From Bretschneidera sinensis (lineage: Eukaryota; Streptophyta; Magnoliopsida; Brassicales; Akaniaceae): a stretch of DNA of 64,000 nucleotides. The stretch lies in NCBI GenBank assembly GCA_023935145.1, contig CM043698.1, positions 64,750,001 through 64,814,000 on the forward strand, read 5' to 3'. The translations under genes and the position numbers were made by a program. This document shows positions 22,620 through 35,835 of the stretch, piece by piece. The notes beneath the pieces were generated by a model. It worked only from the letters and a program-made list of their open reading frames with translations. It did not search any database and was not told where the DNA came from. The first letter of the stretch is position 1, and each line of letters begins with the position of its first letter.

Positions 22620-24094
22620 GTCTTTACATGTGTTTAAATCTACTGTTCACATAGCCTAATTCAGAAATATTGTATTTAATTTCAAGATAACCTATATTAT
22701 TTCATGTGAATAAATTATATTAGCCTGCTTTTGAATCTAAAGAATTTTGAATTGGGGCCTTTATTGTTAAATCCAAATAATCCTGAACTATGGGTACTAC
22801 TACTGGATTAAAAGAATTTTGAATTAATGATTTTGTTGCCAAATTCAAATAATCTTGAATTATGACGTTACTATTGATTCAAAGACTGTGCTTAGAGATT
22901 ATGTCATGATTTTTCCAATTAAATTAGGCATAAGTATGCTAAATCAATAATATGATTTTTTATTTTTTATTTTTTTAAAAAAATAATTAATTTTGTTGAG
23001 CTCATGAAATCTCTTTGGTTCATTCACTTTAATGGAGCGACCAAGATTGTTAGAAATAAAATCTATTAAGCTGCATAAAAAAAAAAATTATATACATAGT
23101 GAAAAATCGAACTGAAAATTAAAAATACTTATCCATCTTGAGCCTAAATAAAAATTTAATTTACAACCGAATCAAAGTCATGTTATTATCTTAGTAAGCA
23201 ACCTTGAACAAATTTAAGACCATTAAGGAATATGCAGCTGAGTGAATGAATGTTGGAAATTTTAGCCCTTTAAAGGTTGTGTTAATGAGATAGATTAAAT
23301 CTATAGTGGCAGTGCAGAAGTAGAATTCTTTCTAGTCATGGACGTTTTCTTCTTTCTTTCTTTTTTTAAATTGACATGTAAAAATATATATGGAGCAGTT
23401 TCAAAAATTGATGTTTTATAGGTTTCATTTGCATATCAGATCTATAGTAGGCAAGGTATTTGTAGGTAGAAGTTAAGGATGCTTTATAGAGAAAGTCTCA
23501 CTTTTTAATATGAATAAATTTTCATTAATGGTTCTGTTCTCCTCAAGTAAATTTCCCCTTTTTCCATCGTTCATGCCTTATTCATTGCCATGTTTCAAGG
23601 AAAAAAGAAATCTATATAATTTCTATGATTCTGGACTATGTTGTGAAACTTATTTAAAAAAAAAAAAAAGATATCCTGGTTGTGAAAATGCATGTTTTTT
23701 TATGCTCAGATTATGATGAGAGCATAAGTGTAAGTTAGCCATGGTTTTTCTATTCAGATAGTTCACAACATACCAGCATAGGGAAATTTTGTTCTGTGAT
23801 TGCTTACTTTGTGATAATGGTACTGTATCAATTAATAGTGAGACAACATCATAATTAAGTTTTCATGGAAATGCTTGGAAAGGGAAGAAGAGACACATTT
23901 CATTTTGTTCTAGTTGAATTTTTTCATCTCTAAATGTCGTGATAGCTCCACATCTGCATGTAGAAAATCGAAAGTTCAATAAATATTTATTTCTAAAAAT
24001 ATACGATTTACTATCTCTTATTGAGATGATCAAATGCATACATATTGTTTTAGAATGTATAAATGTTTGGTAATATATTCTATCAGTCTCGGTT

Positions 24095-27040
24095 TGAAAT
24101 AGTTTCATCAGTTGATGTGGATGGTTACCGCCAAAGTGATCAATTCACTGATACTTATGGGGTTATTTCATATTGTTGTTACGGGATGTTTATCTAGATT
24201 ATTGCATTCAATCACCTGTCCAAAGATGGTAGTTGCGTGTTTTAATTCAAATGTTGACATAAAAAATTTGATGGAATTGATTTCAGTCTAGATTGTCTTT
24301 CTGCCTAAAAGTGTTAGGCTTTTCGAAAACTGAGATACATTAATGTATTGGTTTCACGTAAGAGATTTCATTTGCATGTTGGATACTCTATCCAAAGGGG
24401 AGTACGTAATGATGCGTTGAAAATCTAGTTGTTGTAATTACATTTTTTATTAATATGTTGTCTTTTGATTGTCTTGAACAGTTTCAATTGTTACTATTGA
24501 AATTTTGACTAGGTAAAATAATGAAATCAAGTCTACTTTTATGGAAGTGTATAGAAAATATGAAGATTAAAAAATTACAGAAAATATGTAAATTTCTTAA
24601 ATTTTCTAAAACATATTTTCTCAATTGGTGCACTTATCGGCAACAATTAAATTTTGAGCATGTTAAATATATTTTAATGTTGTGATATGCTAATATATGA
24701 AGTAAAAGGTGAGTGAGATCTTAATATTTTATTTTTCATAAAATTTACGTTTTGTGTACTTATTGGGATTAATTATTATTTTATAATAATTGTCATATTT
24801 TTTTTTGAAATTTTTTGGTTCAATAAATATTTATTTCTGAACATATGTGATTACTTTCTTATTTCTCAAAATCAATGCATATATTCTGAATTTTATTTCA
24901 CAGTAAATTAATCTTCTAGATTAATTGTCTCATTTATTGTATTCTCAGCTTAAAAGAAATGTAGAAAATATGCATGTTGTGAGAAATAATTGATCCAATT
25001 ATTTAAATATATTTTCTTGTGTTCAAGACATGTAGTAAGGATACTATTGTTGATTGTTTGGTGATTCATAGAGGTACATGTTGTATAAAGTACCTCATGG
25101 TGTATGGTCACATCCATACCTGTCGTTTTGCATGCGTTTGAGGTTGTAAAAGTCATTACTGTTTATTCCAGTTTTGGGAAATTTCATAGGTTGATGTGGG
25201 TGTTAGCTGCCAAAGTGGCTCACTCATTGATACTCGTGGGATTTCACTAAAACAAGTTGTGGGATGATTTCAATTGCATCACGCAGTTACCTACCCAAAG
25301 GGGTTAGTTGTGTGCTATAATTTTTGGAAATACATGGAATTTTGTGAGAAGATGTTAGGTCGATTTAGAAGGTTTGTCTGCCCAAAGGGGATAATTCCTT
25401 CAAAAACTGAAACATTGTCTTCATATGCTTCATGTGTAGAGTTTCTAAGTGTTTGTTGTATTCTCTGCCCAAATGGGAGTTTATAACTATACTTTTAAAT
25501 TCTCTATTTTGAAATATGTTAGTTATTGCACTTTTACTACCGTGTTGGATTCTTGTCTTGAATCAATCTCCTTTTCTGTGAATAATAACCCAGCAACCAT
25601 TGAAATCTTGATTGGTTCAAATTATAAGAGTTGAAATGTAGATTGTGTTTGATTTCAAACAATGAATATATTAGTTTTGATATTGAAACAATTGCCTTCA
25701 AAAGACCTCTTATTAAAGAAAAATCTTTTGGTTTATGGCATAGACACCTAGGTCACATTTCTAGAGAGAGAATTGAATGGCTTGTTAGGGATGATATCTC
25801 ACCCGCTCTTGATTTTGGGGATATAGAGGACATGTGTTGATTGTGTTAGAGGAAAGTTAACCAAAATCAAGAAAATGACTTAACTCGTAGTTCTGATCTT
25901 CTAGAAATAGTGCATACTGATATTAATGGTACCTAAAATTTAATAAGGTGGTGAATTCTATTGGTTTTGAGGAGAATAAGGTAGATCAATGCATATACCT
26001 AAAGGTCAGTGGGAGTAAATTTAACTGATTCATTATGTGATTTACTTATGTAATTATATGTGTTCTAATTACAACCATTTAATAGTTTTGGTTGCTGAAA
26101 CTTTTAGTGCTTTAGTTGCTTAAATGTTTTATTTAATTAATTAATTGATAGAATTGTTTATCAAGTCTATAAACTAGCCGGTGGAATTATTGGGCTTTTT
26201 CTGTTCAAAAGTAAGATATTGTTTACATGGTTTTGACTAACTAAGTAGTAAAAGGTCATTATCTCTCCAGGCTAATAAGTCTAAAATATAATAAAAGGCT
26301 GGCAACTAGTAGTCGAACCATTGACTCCTAGGCCCTTGTAATGTTTTAGTCCAATGTGAGTGGACTCAAATGCTTTTATTAAACTTATTCTCATTTAATA
26401 TATCTTATACTGCATCAAAATAAGTTAATGATTAAAATAAAATTATAATAATAATTATTTTTAATTTAACATTACTGACATTCAAATTAATAATAATTAT
26501 TTAATAAACTAAAAAAACATATTCTCTCTTAAGTTTTGTTTTAAGCCTCGGTTTGAAATAATTTTAAAGGTTGAAGTGGATGGTTGCCACCAAAGTGGTT
26601 TGTTCGTTAAATTTTTAAGATTATTTCCTACCGTTTAGGGTTGGATTAATACATTCAGTCACCTACCCAAAAGGGGTTATTGCGTGTGTTAATAATTGAT
26701 AAACATGAAACTGATGTTTGAATGCATAATAGTCTAGAATGTTTTATCAACCCAAAGGTGTTAGGTATTTCGAAAATTGGTATGCATTCAGTTGTTATTT
26801 TTTTGTAGGAAATCTTAAATATGTATTGCATTCTCTGCCCAAAAGGGAGTTTTTAATGATACATTTGGGATCCTATAGTTTTACTGCCTAAATTCATTAT
26901 CATGATTGCCTTATATTTTTTCCCCGATCAATTTCATTTGCTACTAGCAATGGTAATGCCATAATTAAGATCCTAATTGGATCAAATTATAAGGAATGGA
27001 AACAAGATATCGAGTTTTCTCTAGGAATTGTGTACAGTGG
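24095..27040 (+). repeat. Three diverged copies of the copia leader / gag-start unit
   Basis: Copies start near 24095, 25185 and 26550. Each has GGTTGA(T/A)GTGG, then GCCAAAGTG, then CCTACCCAAAGGGGTTA-like, then CTGCCCAAA.GGGAGTTT. In copies 2 and 3 this leads into a gag start: NNNPATIEILIGSNYK near 25580 and SNGNAIIKILIGSNYKEWKQ near 26940. The first copy lacks that end. An intact element would have one leader. Confidence 0.75.
25690..25960 (+). pseudogene. copia integrase N-terminal fragment
   Basis: Open sequence to 25840 reads SFGLWHRHLGHISRERIEWLV, the HHCC zinc-binding start of copia integrase. Past a stop and frame change come RGKL(T)-like codons and LLEIVHTDINGT near 25918, where the family has HTDICGP. 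The catalytic core is absent. It follows a gag-start fragment directly, so everything between gag and integrase is deleted. Confidence 0.65.
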
Positions 27041-27049
27041 TAATATGTT

Positions 27050-27180
27050 TTTTTTAGCATATTGATATTGGGGCTATGCTTGTTGATCCTTTGATCAAGG
27101 GTCTTGGGTCTTCAAATTTTGTCAAACATGTCGACAACATGAGTATTGTTAATTCTTTTGAAATATTTTATTAATGGGAT
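27050..27180 (+). pseudogene. End of copia polyprotein (RNase H tail)
   Basis: Codons near 27062-27140 read HIDIGAMLVDPLIKGLGSSNF and then KHVDNM. This is the usual C-terminal end of plant copia polyproteins (ADPLTKGL..F..H). It follows the third gag start after only about 30 bases, so the rest of the polyprotein has been deleted. Confidence 0.65.
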
Positions 27181-27454
27181 TATAACTTTTTTGTCAGTTT
27201 ATATGTGGTTTTGTTTTAGACATCTTTTGAGATGTAATAAAATATTATCGATGATCATCGTTTTCGTTTATTGATATCATATTATGAGTATTTTGTGCAC
27301 ATTTTATATATATATGACATGTCTTTATGCATTATAATTTTAAGACTTGGTGTTGTCTTAAGAATGACTTTTATGTCATTATTAAGTATGTATCGTATCA
27401 TCATTTTGCAAACTTGAGTCATATTGACTGAGACATACTGGCTTCTTGGTGAAG

Positions 27455-27660
27455 TTATGGGGTTACTCAAGCTTCTAGGTAAAACAGATTAATAAAGAAA
27501 CATAAGATTTCTCTAGCTTATGAGTGAAGCAGGTAATAGAAAAATCGAGAACCCTATAGGGTTTTCTTTAGTTTTTGGGTGAAGCAGGTAATAGAGAAAC
27601 ATTGGATTTCTCTAGCTTCTTGGTGAAGCAGGTAATTGAGAAATCGAGGACCAACAATAG
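27455..27660 (+). repeat. Roughly 60-bp repeats near the copia 3' end
   Basis: AGCTT.TTGGTGAAGCAGGTAAT-like phrases followed by AGAAA(C/T).. occur about three times (27510, 27575, 27630). A fourth, weaker copy is at about 27440-27480. Confidence 0.65.
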
Positions 27661-27966
27661 AATGACATTTTTGAGATCACATATTGGTGTTATTTCATTG
27701 CCACACTCCCATATATGGATCTAAGTCGGTGAAGTTATTGGTGTTTGTGATTATGGATTGGTCTTATGTCAATTGAGATATAATGGCTACCATTGTCATA
27801 TATTGATGATTTTATTGGACTAGATCATATTTATCTCAAGAACTTGTTTTCCAAAAATTGTGGCCACATATTTAAAATCAGTAATTTAGTCTGAGAGTCG
27901 TTTTCTAAAACGTTTTTTTTAAGACATCTAAAAAAACTACAATTAATGTTTGCCCAAGTGGGAAAA

Positions 27967-28440
27967 TGTTAGAATATATAAAATGTTATAAATATTAGTG
28001 ATGGGCTTCCATTAGTTTGTATGGCTTTGTATTTATAAAACGGACTAAATTGGGTTCCTAAGATGGACTCTGTGGGCCTGACATCCACTTGATCTCATGG
28101 GTGGGCCAGATACACCTAATGGATTTAGATGTGGTTGGGCAGTGATGTGGGCTTAACAAACGTAATAGGCTATGATGGGCAATCCATTGAGTTTACTATA
28201 AATATGAGCTAGATCTTCTCTCCTCTCTTAACCTAGGTAAGTTTTCTCATTATAAAGCTGTCACACACAGATGAGTAAGGAGAGGAAGAACCCTAACTAG
28301 ACGGTCTTGTACGTATTAGTGTATTGAGATCCATGTGGTGTTACCGAAATAACAATATGTCGCAAAAATTAGGTATGTGATATTAAATAGATCAAAATTA
28401 GTAATACAATACATGTAATAAATCCTTAGAATTATTAACA
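27967..28440 (+). repeat. 3' LTR of the rearranged copia element
   Basis: Matches 22130-22603 with scattered substitutions, ends TTAACA and is followed by the TSD CCTTG. Confidence 0.9.
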
Positions 28441-29250
28441 CCTTGTTGATCCTATCGTTTAGGTTTATGCCATGCTGAAACTTGTTTCAAAACTGCATCA
28501 TCTGTAAAGAGATCCAGCTTAAAGAGAAACTATTAACCTTTGTCAAGTTAGTACTCCTATCAAACTTGTGATCCTAGTAACAGAACAGCTTCTTATTGAT
28601 TGCTCAGTAAAAATTGGCAGGGGAAAATCTAAATGAACACTGCTCGTGTGTTAGCACTTCAGGTCAGACAGAGCTTCCAAATCTCTTCTAACCTTACTTG
28701 CCCTGCAGTCAGCTTATTGATTGGTTTCATTTCAATCACCTCTCTCATCTAGTAAATCAGCAAAAACAGCTATAAAATTAATTGTTTAGACCCTGAAAAC
28801 TCCATTTTTCATGCTCCATTCTGCAATTTTAGTACCAGAGATAAATAAGCACTTTTTTTTATAATAATGGAAAGCAGTTTTGGTCAAAATTAGGAGCAAA
28901 AAGACTTGATCATTGCAAGCTAGGTAAATAGTTTGGCAACAATCAATTGCATAAAGATTTATTAAGCACATTAAACTATTCCTAGCTTCCAGCTACAGCT
29001 TTTCTACAGAGACTTCCTATCTTACAGAAATGACTGCACTTTCTTAATAGCTTACTAAGAAGGATTAAAAAAAACAAATACCAACAGAGAAAAAAGAAAA
29101 ATATCAAACCCTTCAACAACAAAACAAGATTTAAACACTAATCAGAAACAAACTTTTTGATATCATACAAACATGATCCCTCTAATTTACGCTTTGTTTA
29201 GTTGTATAGCGCGAATATCTGCTGTTTTTTTATCTCAGGGCTTGATATGT
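28441..29250. other. Intergenic stretch
   Basis: Nothing gene-like is recognised. It should include the 3' untranslated region and terminator of the minus-strand gene ending at 29251. Confidence 0.5.
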
Positions 29251-29644
29251 TCAATGAAGAATTAATTTGTCTTCCTTCTGGTCATGTTGATGCCTTGGTT
29301 TGATGTCTTTAGGCTTAACATGGCTGTGATATATTATCACATTAGGCCTAATATCAAAATTCTTGACAAAACGGTCCATTTTGCTCGTATCAGAATCCGG
29401 ATGATCATGTTGAAGAAGTTGTTTGATTGCGTCTGGTATCGGTTGATCTTTCATTATGCCCTTCCAGTATTTCTCTGGTTCCTTTCTTGCATAATTGAAG
29501 TTGGCAAACTATAACAGAAAACACAAAATTAGTGTTTAAGTACCAAAAAAAAAGTATAACATGAACTTTACTTCTTTTTGTTGTTTTTTTGCTGCTTACC
29601 AAGAGAAGGGTCAAGAAAATGAAGAGAGCAAAGATAGGCTTCAT
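29251..29644 (-). CDS. Organ-specific protein S2/P4-like (DUF2775 family), small secreted protein
   Basis: Two exons give a 100-residue protein. Exon 1 (29644-29600) encodes the hydrophobic signal peptide MKPIFALFIFLTLLL and ends at a GTAAGC donor. Exon 2 (29508-29251) follows ..GTTATAG in phase 0. The mature part begins FANFNYARKEPEKYWKGIMK and continues DQPIPDAIKQLL, KMDRFVKNFD and PNVIIYHSHV. The order ARK(D/E)P..YWK..MK(D/G)QP(M/I)P(E/D)AI, then a conserved FVK(D/N)FD segment, is the signature of the organ-specific S2/P4 family. The family is secreted and mostly organ-restricted in expression, and its biochemical role is unknown. Many members have several repeats of the unit; this one has a single unit and a His/Lys-rich tail. 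The reading frame is clean and I think the gene is functional. Confidence 0.85.
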
Positions 29645-31426
29645 GTCTTCTGTTAGTTAAACTGTTGAGGAAAGAAACAAAAAAACAACTTAAAGATTTT
29701 CTACTTTCTGCAGTAGGTTCTTCAAGCTCCAGACTCTTATAACATTTAAAGGCCACACACAAGGACATTAAAGTAATTAATTATAATATTTTATTTTTTA
29801 AGAAAAAATAAAGAAAACCAAAAAATGTAGTTAAGGTCAACTCATCAAGGAGATGAGTATATGTAGGATATCTAACATATAAATTTGCGGTGATCTCATC
29901 ATAGACGGTGGTGCTTGATCAGGATCCTGGGACCCTTGACAGGCTAAAATTAATTTGCAAAGAGAATAGTGACAGTCTTAAAAATAGATTTCAACTATCT
30001 TAGGAGTTCACGGCTCCTTATACGTACCACGACAATGATATGAGATCGTAATAGCTTTGACCTTATTGGAAATAAGATAAACTCCTTACTATTCTAGAGA
30101 TTTTTCTTTTTCTTTTACATATTTGGTGACAACTACATTGTTAGAAGTTTGGCATTGCAAGGTCAATGTTTTTTTTCTTCTTCATCTAGATGGAACATCT
30201 CATAATCTATGGACAATAAATCGTAAATGTCCCTACTAACACACGTCCTCAAGGGGTGGGAAGTGTCTTTTTATCAACGCATTCAAAAGCGTAGGAAAGT
30301 GTAATGCTAACTTTTTTTTGTTGTGGGTAAAAATTCACTTTCCAAACCGAAAAGGACACATGGCAGATAAAATAGTCATTTTGTTAATACAGGTTAAAAC
30401 GGTAAAAAAAAACTGCTTTCACTTGGTGTCTTTTAAATCCCTGTCCAGATACTAAGGAGCGAGAGAGCAGGCAAGAGGTAGACATGCATCCAGTCCCTCA
30501 AGTATCCTTCCACCTCACACGTGCATCACTGTGACTTTGTCGTTTTTTGGACATCAACATTTTTATAGGGAGGAAATTAATAAACTTTTTTTTGGTCATT
30601 TTTTTAGCCTAAATAAACTAAAACTACATGACTGAGAGGAAACTCCCTTAGTAGGTGTTGTCCTCAGTTTACCAGAAATCACAGATAGCTCTTGCTTTAT
30701 TTTATTGACAAAAACTCACTAGTTGAAGTTAGAAAGCACTTAATTAACCACCATCTTTTCTTCATTGTGTTTAAATCATGACTGGCCAGGCTAGCTAGCT
30801 CTCTAACAATAAAAAAAAACGATGAAAAGATAAGGGAGTCGCTAGTTAAATAAAGAGAATTAATAGTATAATAGCTTTACTGCACCATTATTGGATTAAT
30901 AATTAATTTTGTTTTGTATATCATACACTAATTATATAATGTTGTTTTTCAAATTATTTTTAAAATGTTTAAATAATTAAAAAAAAATCATAAGAAAATA
31001 AAAGAGAAAAATAAAAAATATTTTTCAGTACTAAACGCACCCTAAGCTTTTCATGCATGCTCTAATCACTTTCTCTATCTAGTGTTACTACTAAGACTTT
31101 GTGCATTTTGTGGACAGGATAGAAGTGAGGCCAAGAATATCTAGGAAAAATGGGGGGAAAGTGAACTTTAGTAATTGTACTCGGAAAGATCTAATCTATA
31201 TCCTATAAAAAAAAATGTTTTTTTTTTCTTTTTAACTTTGAAAGGGTGGTGACGGACCTATAAATTTGCATTTGGTGCAACTTCTAGTGGGATATCTCAT
31301 CTTACCTCTCAAATTCGGATGATTTATTTTTTGTGAGAGTTCAGACGACTTTATCTGATCATTTATGATGACAATACTCTCTTTATTTTCATCCTCCCTC
31401 ATTGTATCTCCCAAACATATTCATAT
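29645..31426. other. Intergenic, upstream of the organ-specific-protein gene
   Basis: It contains the promoter region of the minus-strand gene; CTTATAACA at about 29736-29744 could be its TATA region read on the other strand. I see no further gene. The open frame at 31232-31414 has no known motif. Confidence 0.4.
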
Positions 31427-31593
31427 TGTTGAATTTAAGAGAGGAAGTGAGACAGTACAAAGAGGAGAATTGTATTGAATGGTGTGATTTACTTACAAGA
31501 GAGATATCCTATTTATACAAGCCAATAGGAGAGGCAAAGCTATACACAACCAATGTAGGACTAAACTAACTAAGCCTATATAATACATTAACA
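31427..31593 (-). repeat. 3' LTR of the short-LTR copia element
   Basis: 167 bp, TGTTGAATTTAAGAG..TTAACA on the plus strand. The minus strand has TATAAAT at 31511-31517. On the inner side it is followed by the polypurine tract. Confidence 0.9.
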
Positions 31594-31610
31594 TCCCCCC
31601 TCAAACTCAA
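31594..31610 (-). other. Polypurine tract of the short-LTR copia element
   Basis: The minus strand reads TTGAGTTTGAGGGGGGA directly before the 3' LTR. Confidence 0.8.
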
Positions 31611-34600
31611 GGCGGTAAGTGGGAGGTGAACTTGAGTTTGGAAACCAGAGAGTGAAAGAGTCCGGGTAAATGAGCCTTAGTAAAAATGTCAGCTGTCTGA
31701 TCGGCTGAATTGACGGATTGGAGACGAACTGTATTCTGGAGAATGTGATGATGGATGAAGTGGCAATCATTCTTGATGTGTTTTGTACGCTCATGGAAGC
31801 CATTATTGTGAGCGATCTGAATAGCACTCCTGTTGTCATAGTGTAGGATAGTGACAGCAGGAGAAGAGATACTCATGTCAGCGAGTAGCCATCGAAGCTA
31901 GAAAAGTTCTTGAGTTGCATCAGCCATGGCACGATATTCAGCTTCAGTACTGAAGCGAGCAACCACAGTTTGTTTCTTACTACGCCAAGAAATGAGAGAA
32001 TTGCCCAAAAAGAAACAATAACCAGTGGTTAAACATCTGTCGGTAGGGTCTCCGGCCCAATCGACATCAGAATAGGCTTGTAAAACGGAAGTAGACTGAG
32101 CTAAGAAATGAAGCCCATGAAATAAAGTACCCTTGACATACCGAAGAATGCGAAGAATAGCCGAGTAATGGGTGGTCCGAGGAGCGGACAAGAACTGGCT
32201 GACCTGATGAACGGCATAGGCAATGTCAGGGAGAGTGGCAGTAAGATATACAAGACTTCCAACCAGTTGGCGATACAGAGTGGCATCCTAAAGAGATGAA
32301 CCATCGAGTGGGTTAAGTCTGACATTCGGCTCGAGAGGAGTAGTGGCAATGGTTGAGTCAGTGATCTCAGCCTTGGAAATGAGATCCGAGGCATATTTGG
32401 CCTGAGAGAGAAAAAATCAAGCAGAACTAAATGAGACTTCGAGGCCAAGAAAATAGGTGAGCACGCCAAGGTCTTTCATCTCGAATTGGCCATTGAGAAA
32501 CTTTTTGAGTTCAGAAATGCCATGTAGATCATCTTCAATAATAACTATATCATCCAGTAAAAGAAGGATGATACCGTTGGCAGTATGGCAAATAAACAGA
32601 GATAAATCATGAGCACTCGATGTGAACCCAAACTAATGAATGGTGGTGCTGAATTTGGCAAATCAGGCACGTAGAGCTTATTTTAAACTATATAAGGCAC
32701 GGCGAAGGACATAAACTTTATTTCAAGGGGCATCCAAGCCATGAGGGGTATGCATATAGACTTCCTCAAGAAGATCCCTATTAAGAAATGCATTTTTTAC
32801 ATCCATTTGAAACAGAGTCCATCTTCGAATGGCGGCGACAACAAGGAGTGTACGGACAAATGTGATCCTCACCACTGGAGCAAATGTCTTTTCATAGTCA
32901 ATGTCATATTCCTGAGCAAATCCCTTGGCAACAAGTCAGGCTTTATATCGTTCAACAGAGCCATCAGAAAGCATCTTGATCTTAAACACCCATTTGCACC
33001 CAATAGGAGTTTTTCCAAGGGCAGATCAACAACATTTCAGGTATGAGTTTTAGCTAGGGCATGAAGTTCTTCATCCATTGCTTTCCACCAAAGAGGATTA
33101 GTACTAGCCTCTTTATAGGATTGAGGCTCATGCAGATAAAGTATAGTGGAAAAACAATGATAATCACAATAATAATCAGCAAAATGAGAAGAGTGATGAG
33201 TTACCCTGGTAGATTTGCGGGGGTGACCTAGAGGATGGCTCTCAGAGGGAGTCGGTGTAGACTCATCAAACATAGGAATATCCTCGGGCACGACCGATTG
33301 AGTCGGAGAGGTGAGGTCAGCTAATGGTTTTGGAGCTGGAGCTGGGTCTGGAGAGATAGGATCAGCTAGTGGTTCCGAAACGGAATGAGTGATATCAGCT
33401 GGTGATTCTGAGGAGGACTCAACAGTACCTGAAACTGGATTCTCAAGAAATAACTCAATATATGGATCAGTAAATAATCTGGAGTTAGTGATGGTTGATA
33501 TGTTAAATGACCGTAAGAAAGAGTACATTTGATGTTCCCAAAATAATGACATGACGAGAGATACGAAAAGTTTTAGAAATAGGATCCCAGTACCGATACC
33601 CCTTATGTTCAATACCATATCCAATGAAACAACACAGATGAGCCTTTGGTTGCAATTTGTTATGTTCATGTGGTTTGAGAAGAACAAAACAAGTGCAACC
33701 AAAGACTCTGAGGTTAGAGTAATCAAGAAGTTTACCGAAAAGGTGCTCGAATGGAGACTGATTCTGGATTGTAGCGGAATGGACACGGTTGATTGTGTAC
33801 ACTGCGGTTAAGGCAACATCACCCCAAAAACATTCAGGACATGATGACGAAATGAGTAGAGCACGGGCGGTGTCAAGAATATGTCGATGTTTGTGTTCGG
33901 CTCGTCCATTTTTTTGTGAGGTTTCAGGGCACGAGCGGTGGGGGAGCGTGCCATTTTTGTGAAGTAGGTTTAGAAAAGCATGGTCTTTATATTACATTGC
34001 ATTATCTGAACGAAAAATTTTGATATTCTGAGAGAATTGAGTTTGAACCATAGAAGAAAAATATTAATATATTTGAAAGAGTTCAGATCTGCTTTTCATA
34101 AGAAACAACCAAGTATAACGAGAATAGTCATTCATAAATATAACAAAATAGCAAGCACCATCCATTAATACATGAGGAGAAGGCTCCCAAACGTTAGAAT
34201 GTACTAAATCAAAAGGTGCAAGGGAAACAGACTGACTCTCATTAAAAGGTAAAGCTAATTGTTTTGCAAGTTGACAATGAATACAATGAAAAGACTCATG
34301 TTGAAATGAACCTAACTGACCACTAGAAATAAGAGAATGTAGAGGGTTGGATAAAGTGTGACCTAACCGAGAGTGCCACAATTCCATAAGTGAGAGTGCT
34401 GGGATGGGTGCGGCTGATTGGTTTGGTGATGGTGAGGATGAGACTTAGAGGTGAGTGAGCTCAAAAAGACATCCAACTTTACGGTCGGTTCCAAGGAGTT
34501 TTCCTATCTGAGGGTCCTGCACACGATAACCAGTAGAAGAAAAATGCAAATCAAGTCCAAGATCACATAGTTGTCTAACAGATATAAGGTTAAGCGTAAT

Positions 34601-35835
34601 AGTAGGAACCAAATATATGTCAAGCAGAGACAAATGAGAACTGTCAACATGTCTAGTGTGGCTGACCAACATATTTGATCCATTGGCAGTGTGAATAGTA
34701 AATGTATGCTTATCACGGGTTTTAGAGGAAAATATAGAGGCATCAGAAGTCATGTGATTGCAATAGGTAGAATCAAAATACCATCGGAATGTACCTGGTG
34801 TAGCTGACATGGCTATATTGTTACCAGTTTTATTTAGAGCATCGGTACGAATGGTGTAGAAACCACTTCAATCAGGTGGAAAGCTGGATGAAGTCGGTGT
34901 AGCATCAGTGGCTACAGCAGCAACATTCTTTGGCTTAGAATAGAACCAATTGCAAGAGCCTCGAAAGCGATATTGTTTCACAATTGACTGATTTCCATAT
35001 GGAAGTTTAGGGCAGTCTGCAAGATAGTAACCCGGTTCTCTGCAGACTTTACACAAGTGAGAAGGACATTTGAGCAATTCATGCCCTTATGAATGACAAT
35101 ACCTGCAATATAAGGGCTTCTGGGATAGGTTTGCTTTGGCAGCTGGTGTGGCAAGAGCGACGGGTGCTGCAAGGGCAACATCTGTATGAGATCCTTGTAA
35201 TGTGGCAAGACGTGTTTCCTCACTAAGTAGATCAGAAATGACGTTGTTTAAGGGAGGTATCGTGCCCCAGTGTAGGATTGAAGCTCGAACAGGTTCGAAT
35301 TCCTCTCTCAAGCCCATTAGGAATTGCATAATGTGTGTCTCAGTTCGGTACTTTCCATGAACATCAGCGTCTTTTGTGCACTCCTAAGTTAGCTCAGTGA
35401 GAGCTAACTGGTTCCACATGGCAGTCATCTGAGATAGAAAACTGTTGATAGTTTGTCTAGATTCTTGGCGCATGCTATGAAAGGTGAAAAGAAGACGATA
35501 CCGATTTGAGATGTCTGCCCTAGTGTAGCAGTGTTGGAGAATATCCTAAGCTTTTTTAGCTGTATGGAGTGTACCAAATTAAAGTTTGATTTCTAGGATA
35601 ATAGTGGCACGAAACCATGTGAGAATCTAGCATTTTTACTATCCCAGTCCTCTAGACGGTCAACATATTTGTTAGCATCTTCGTCGTCCTTCTTCTTGGG
35701 TTCAATGATATCTCTAGTCACGTAATGCCACAATTTTCATCCATGGAGGAAACCAGACATTTCTTGAGCCCACACAACATAATCAGATTCATCCAAAACA
35801 GTAGTAATAAACCGGGGTAAGTCCGATTCAGCCAT
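31600..35835 (-). pseudogene. copia Gag-Pol polyprotein (inactivated)
   Basis: The start ATG is at 35835 (MAESDLPRFIT). Gag runs to about 34870, with zinc knuckle CKVCREPGYYLADC in which the conserved His is Tyr. Protease (34445-34810) has FRWYFDSTYCNHMT, where DSG is usual. Integrase (34064-34387) has the HHCC part LWHSRLGH..CIHC and FMNDYSRYTW. The variable linker at 33037-33480 is Ser/Pro-rich. RT (about 33110-32400) reads LLDDIVIIEDD where YVDD is usual, then FEMKDLGVLTYFLGLEVS. RNase H (32191-31600) has YSDVDWAGD, FSTEAEYRAMA and ADIFTKAHLPG. Stops interrupt it, for example near 35745, 32410 and 31897. All domains are present in copia order (integrase before RT). Confidence 0.85.

Larger units (their letters stand above)
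22130..28440 (+). mobile_element. Rearranged Ty1/copia LTR retrotransposon
   Basis: Two 474-bp LTRs (22130-22603, 27967-28440) begin TGTTAGAATATATAAAATGT and end TTAACA. Perfect 5-bp TSDs CCTTG flank them (22125-22129 and 28441-28445). The sequence after the 5' LTR, TGTGGTACTAGAGC, is a diverged initiator tRNA-Met primer site, and CAAGTGGGAAAA precedes the 3' LTR as polypurine tract. The interior keeps only short pieces of gag, integrase and the end of pol, separated by three diverged copies of the untranslated leader. It cannot encode its own enzymes. Confidence 0.9.

Noticed and set aside
33551..33811. Plus-strand open frame in the copia element
   Set aside because: It lies antisense to the integrase region of the minus-strand polyprotein and is a shadow frame.
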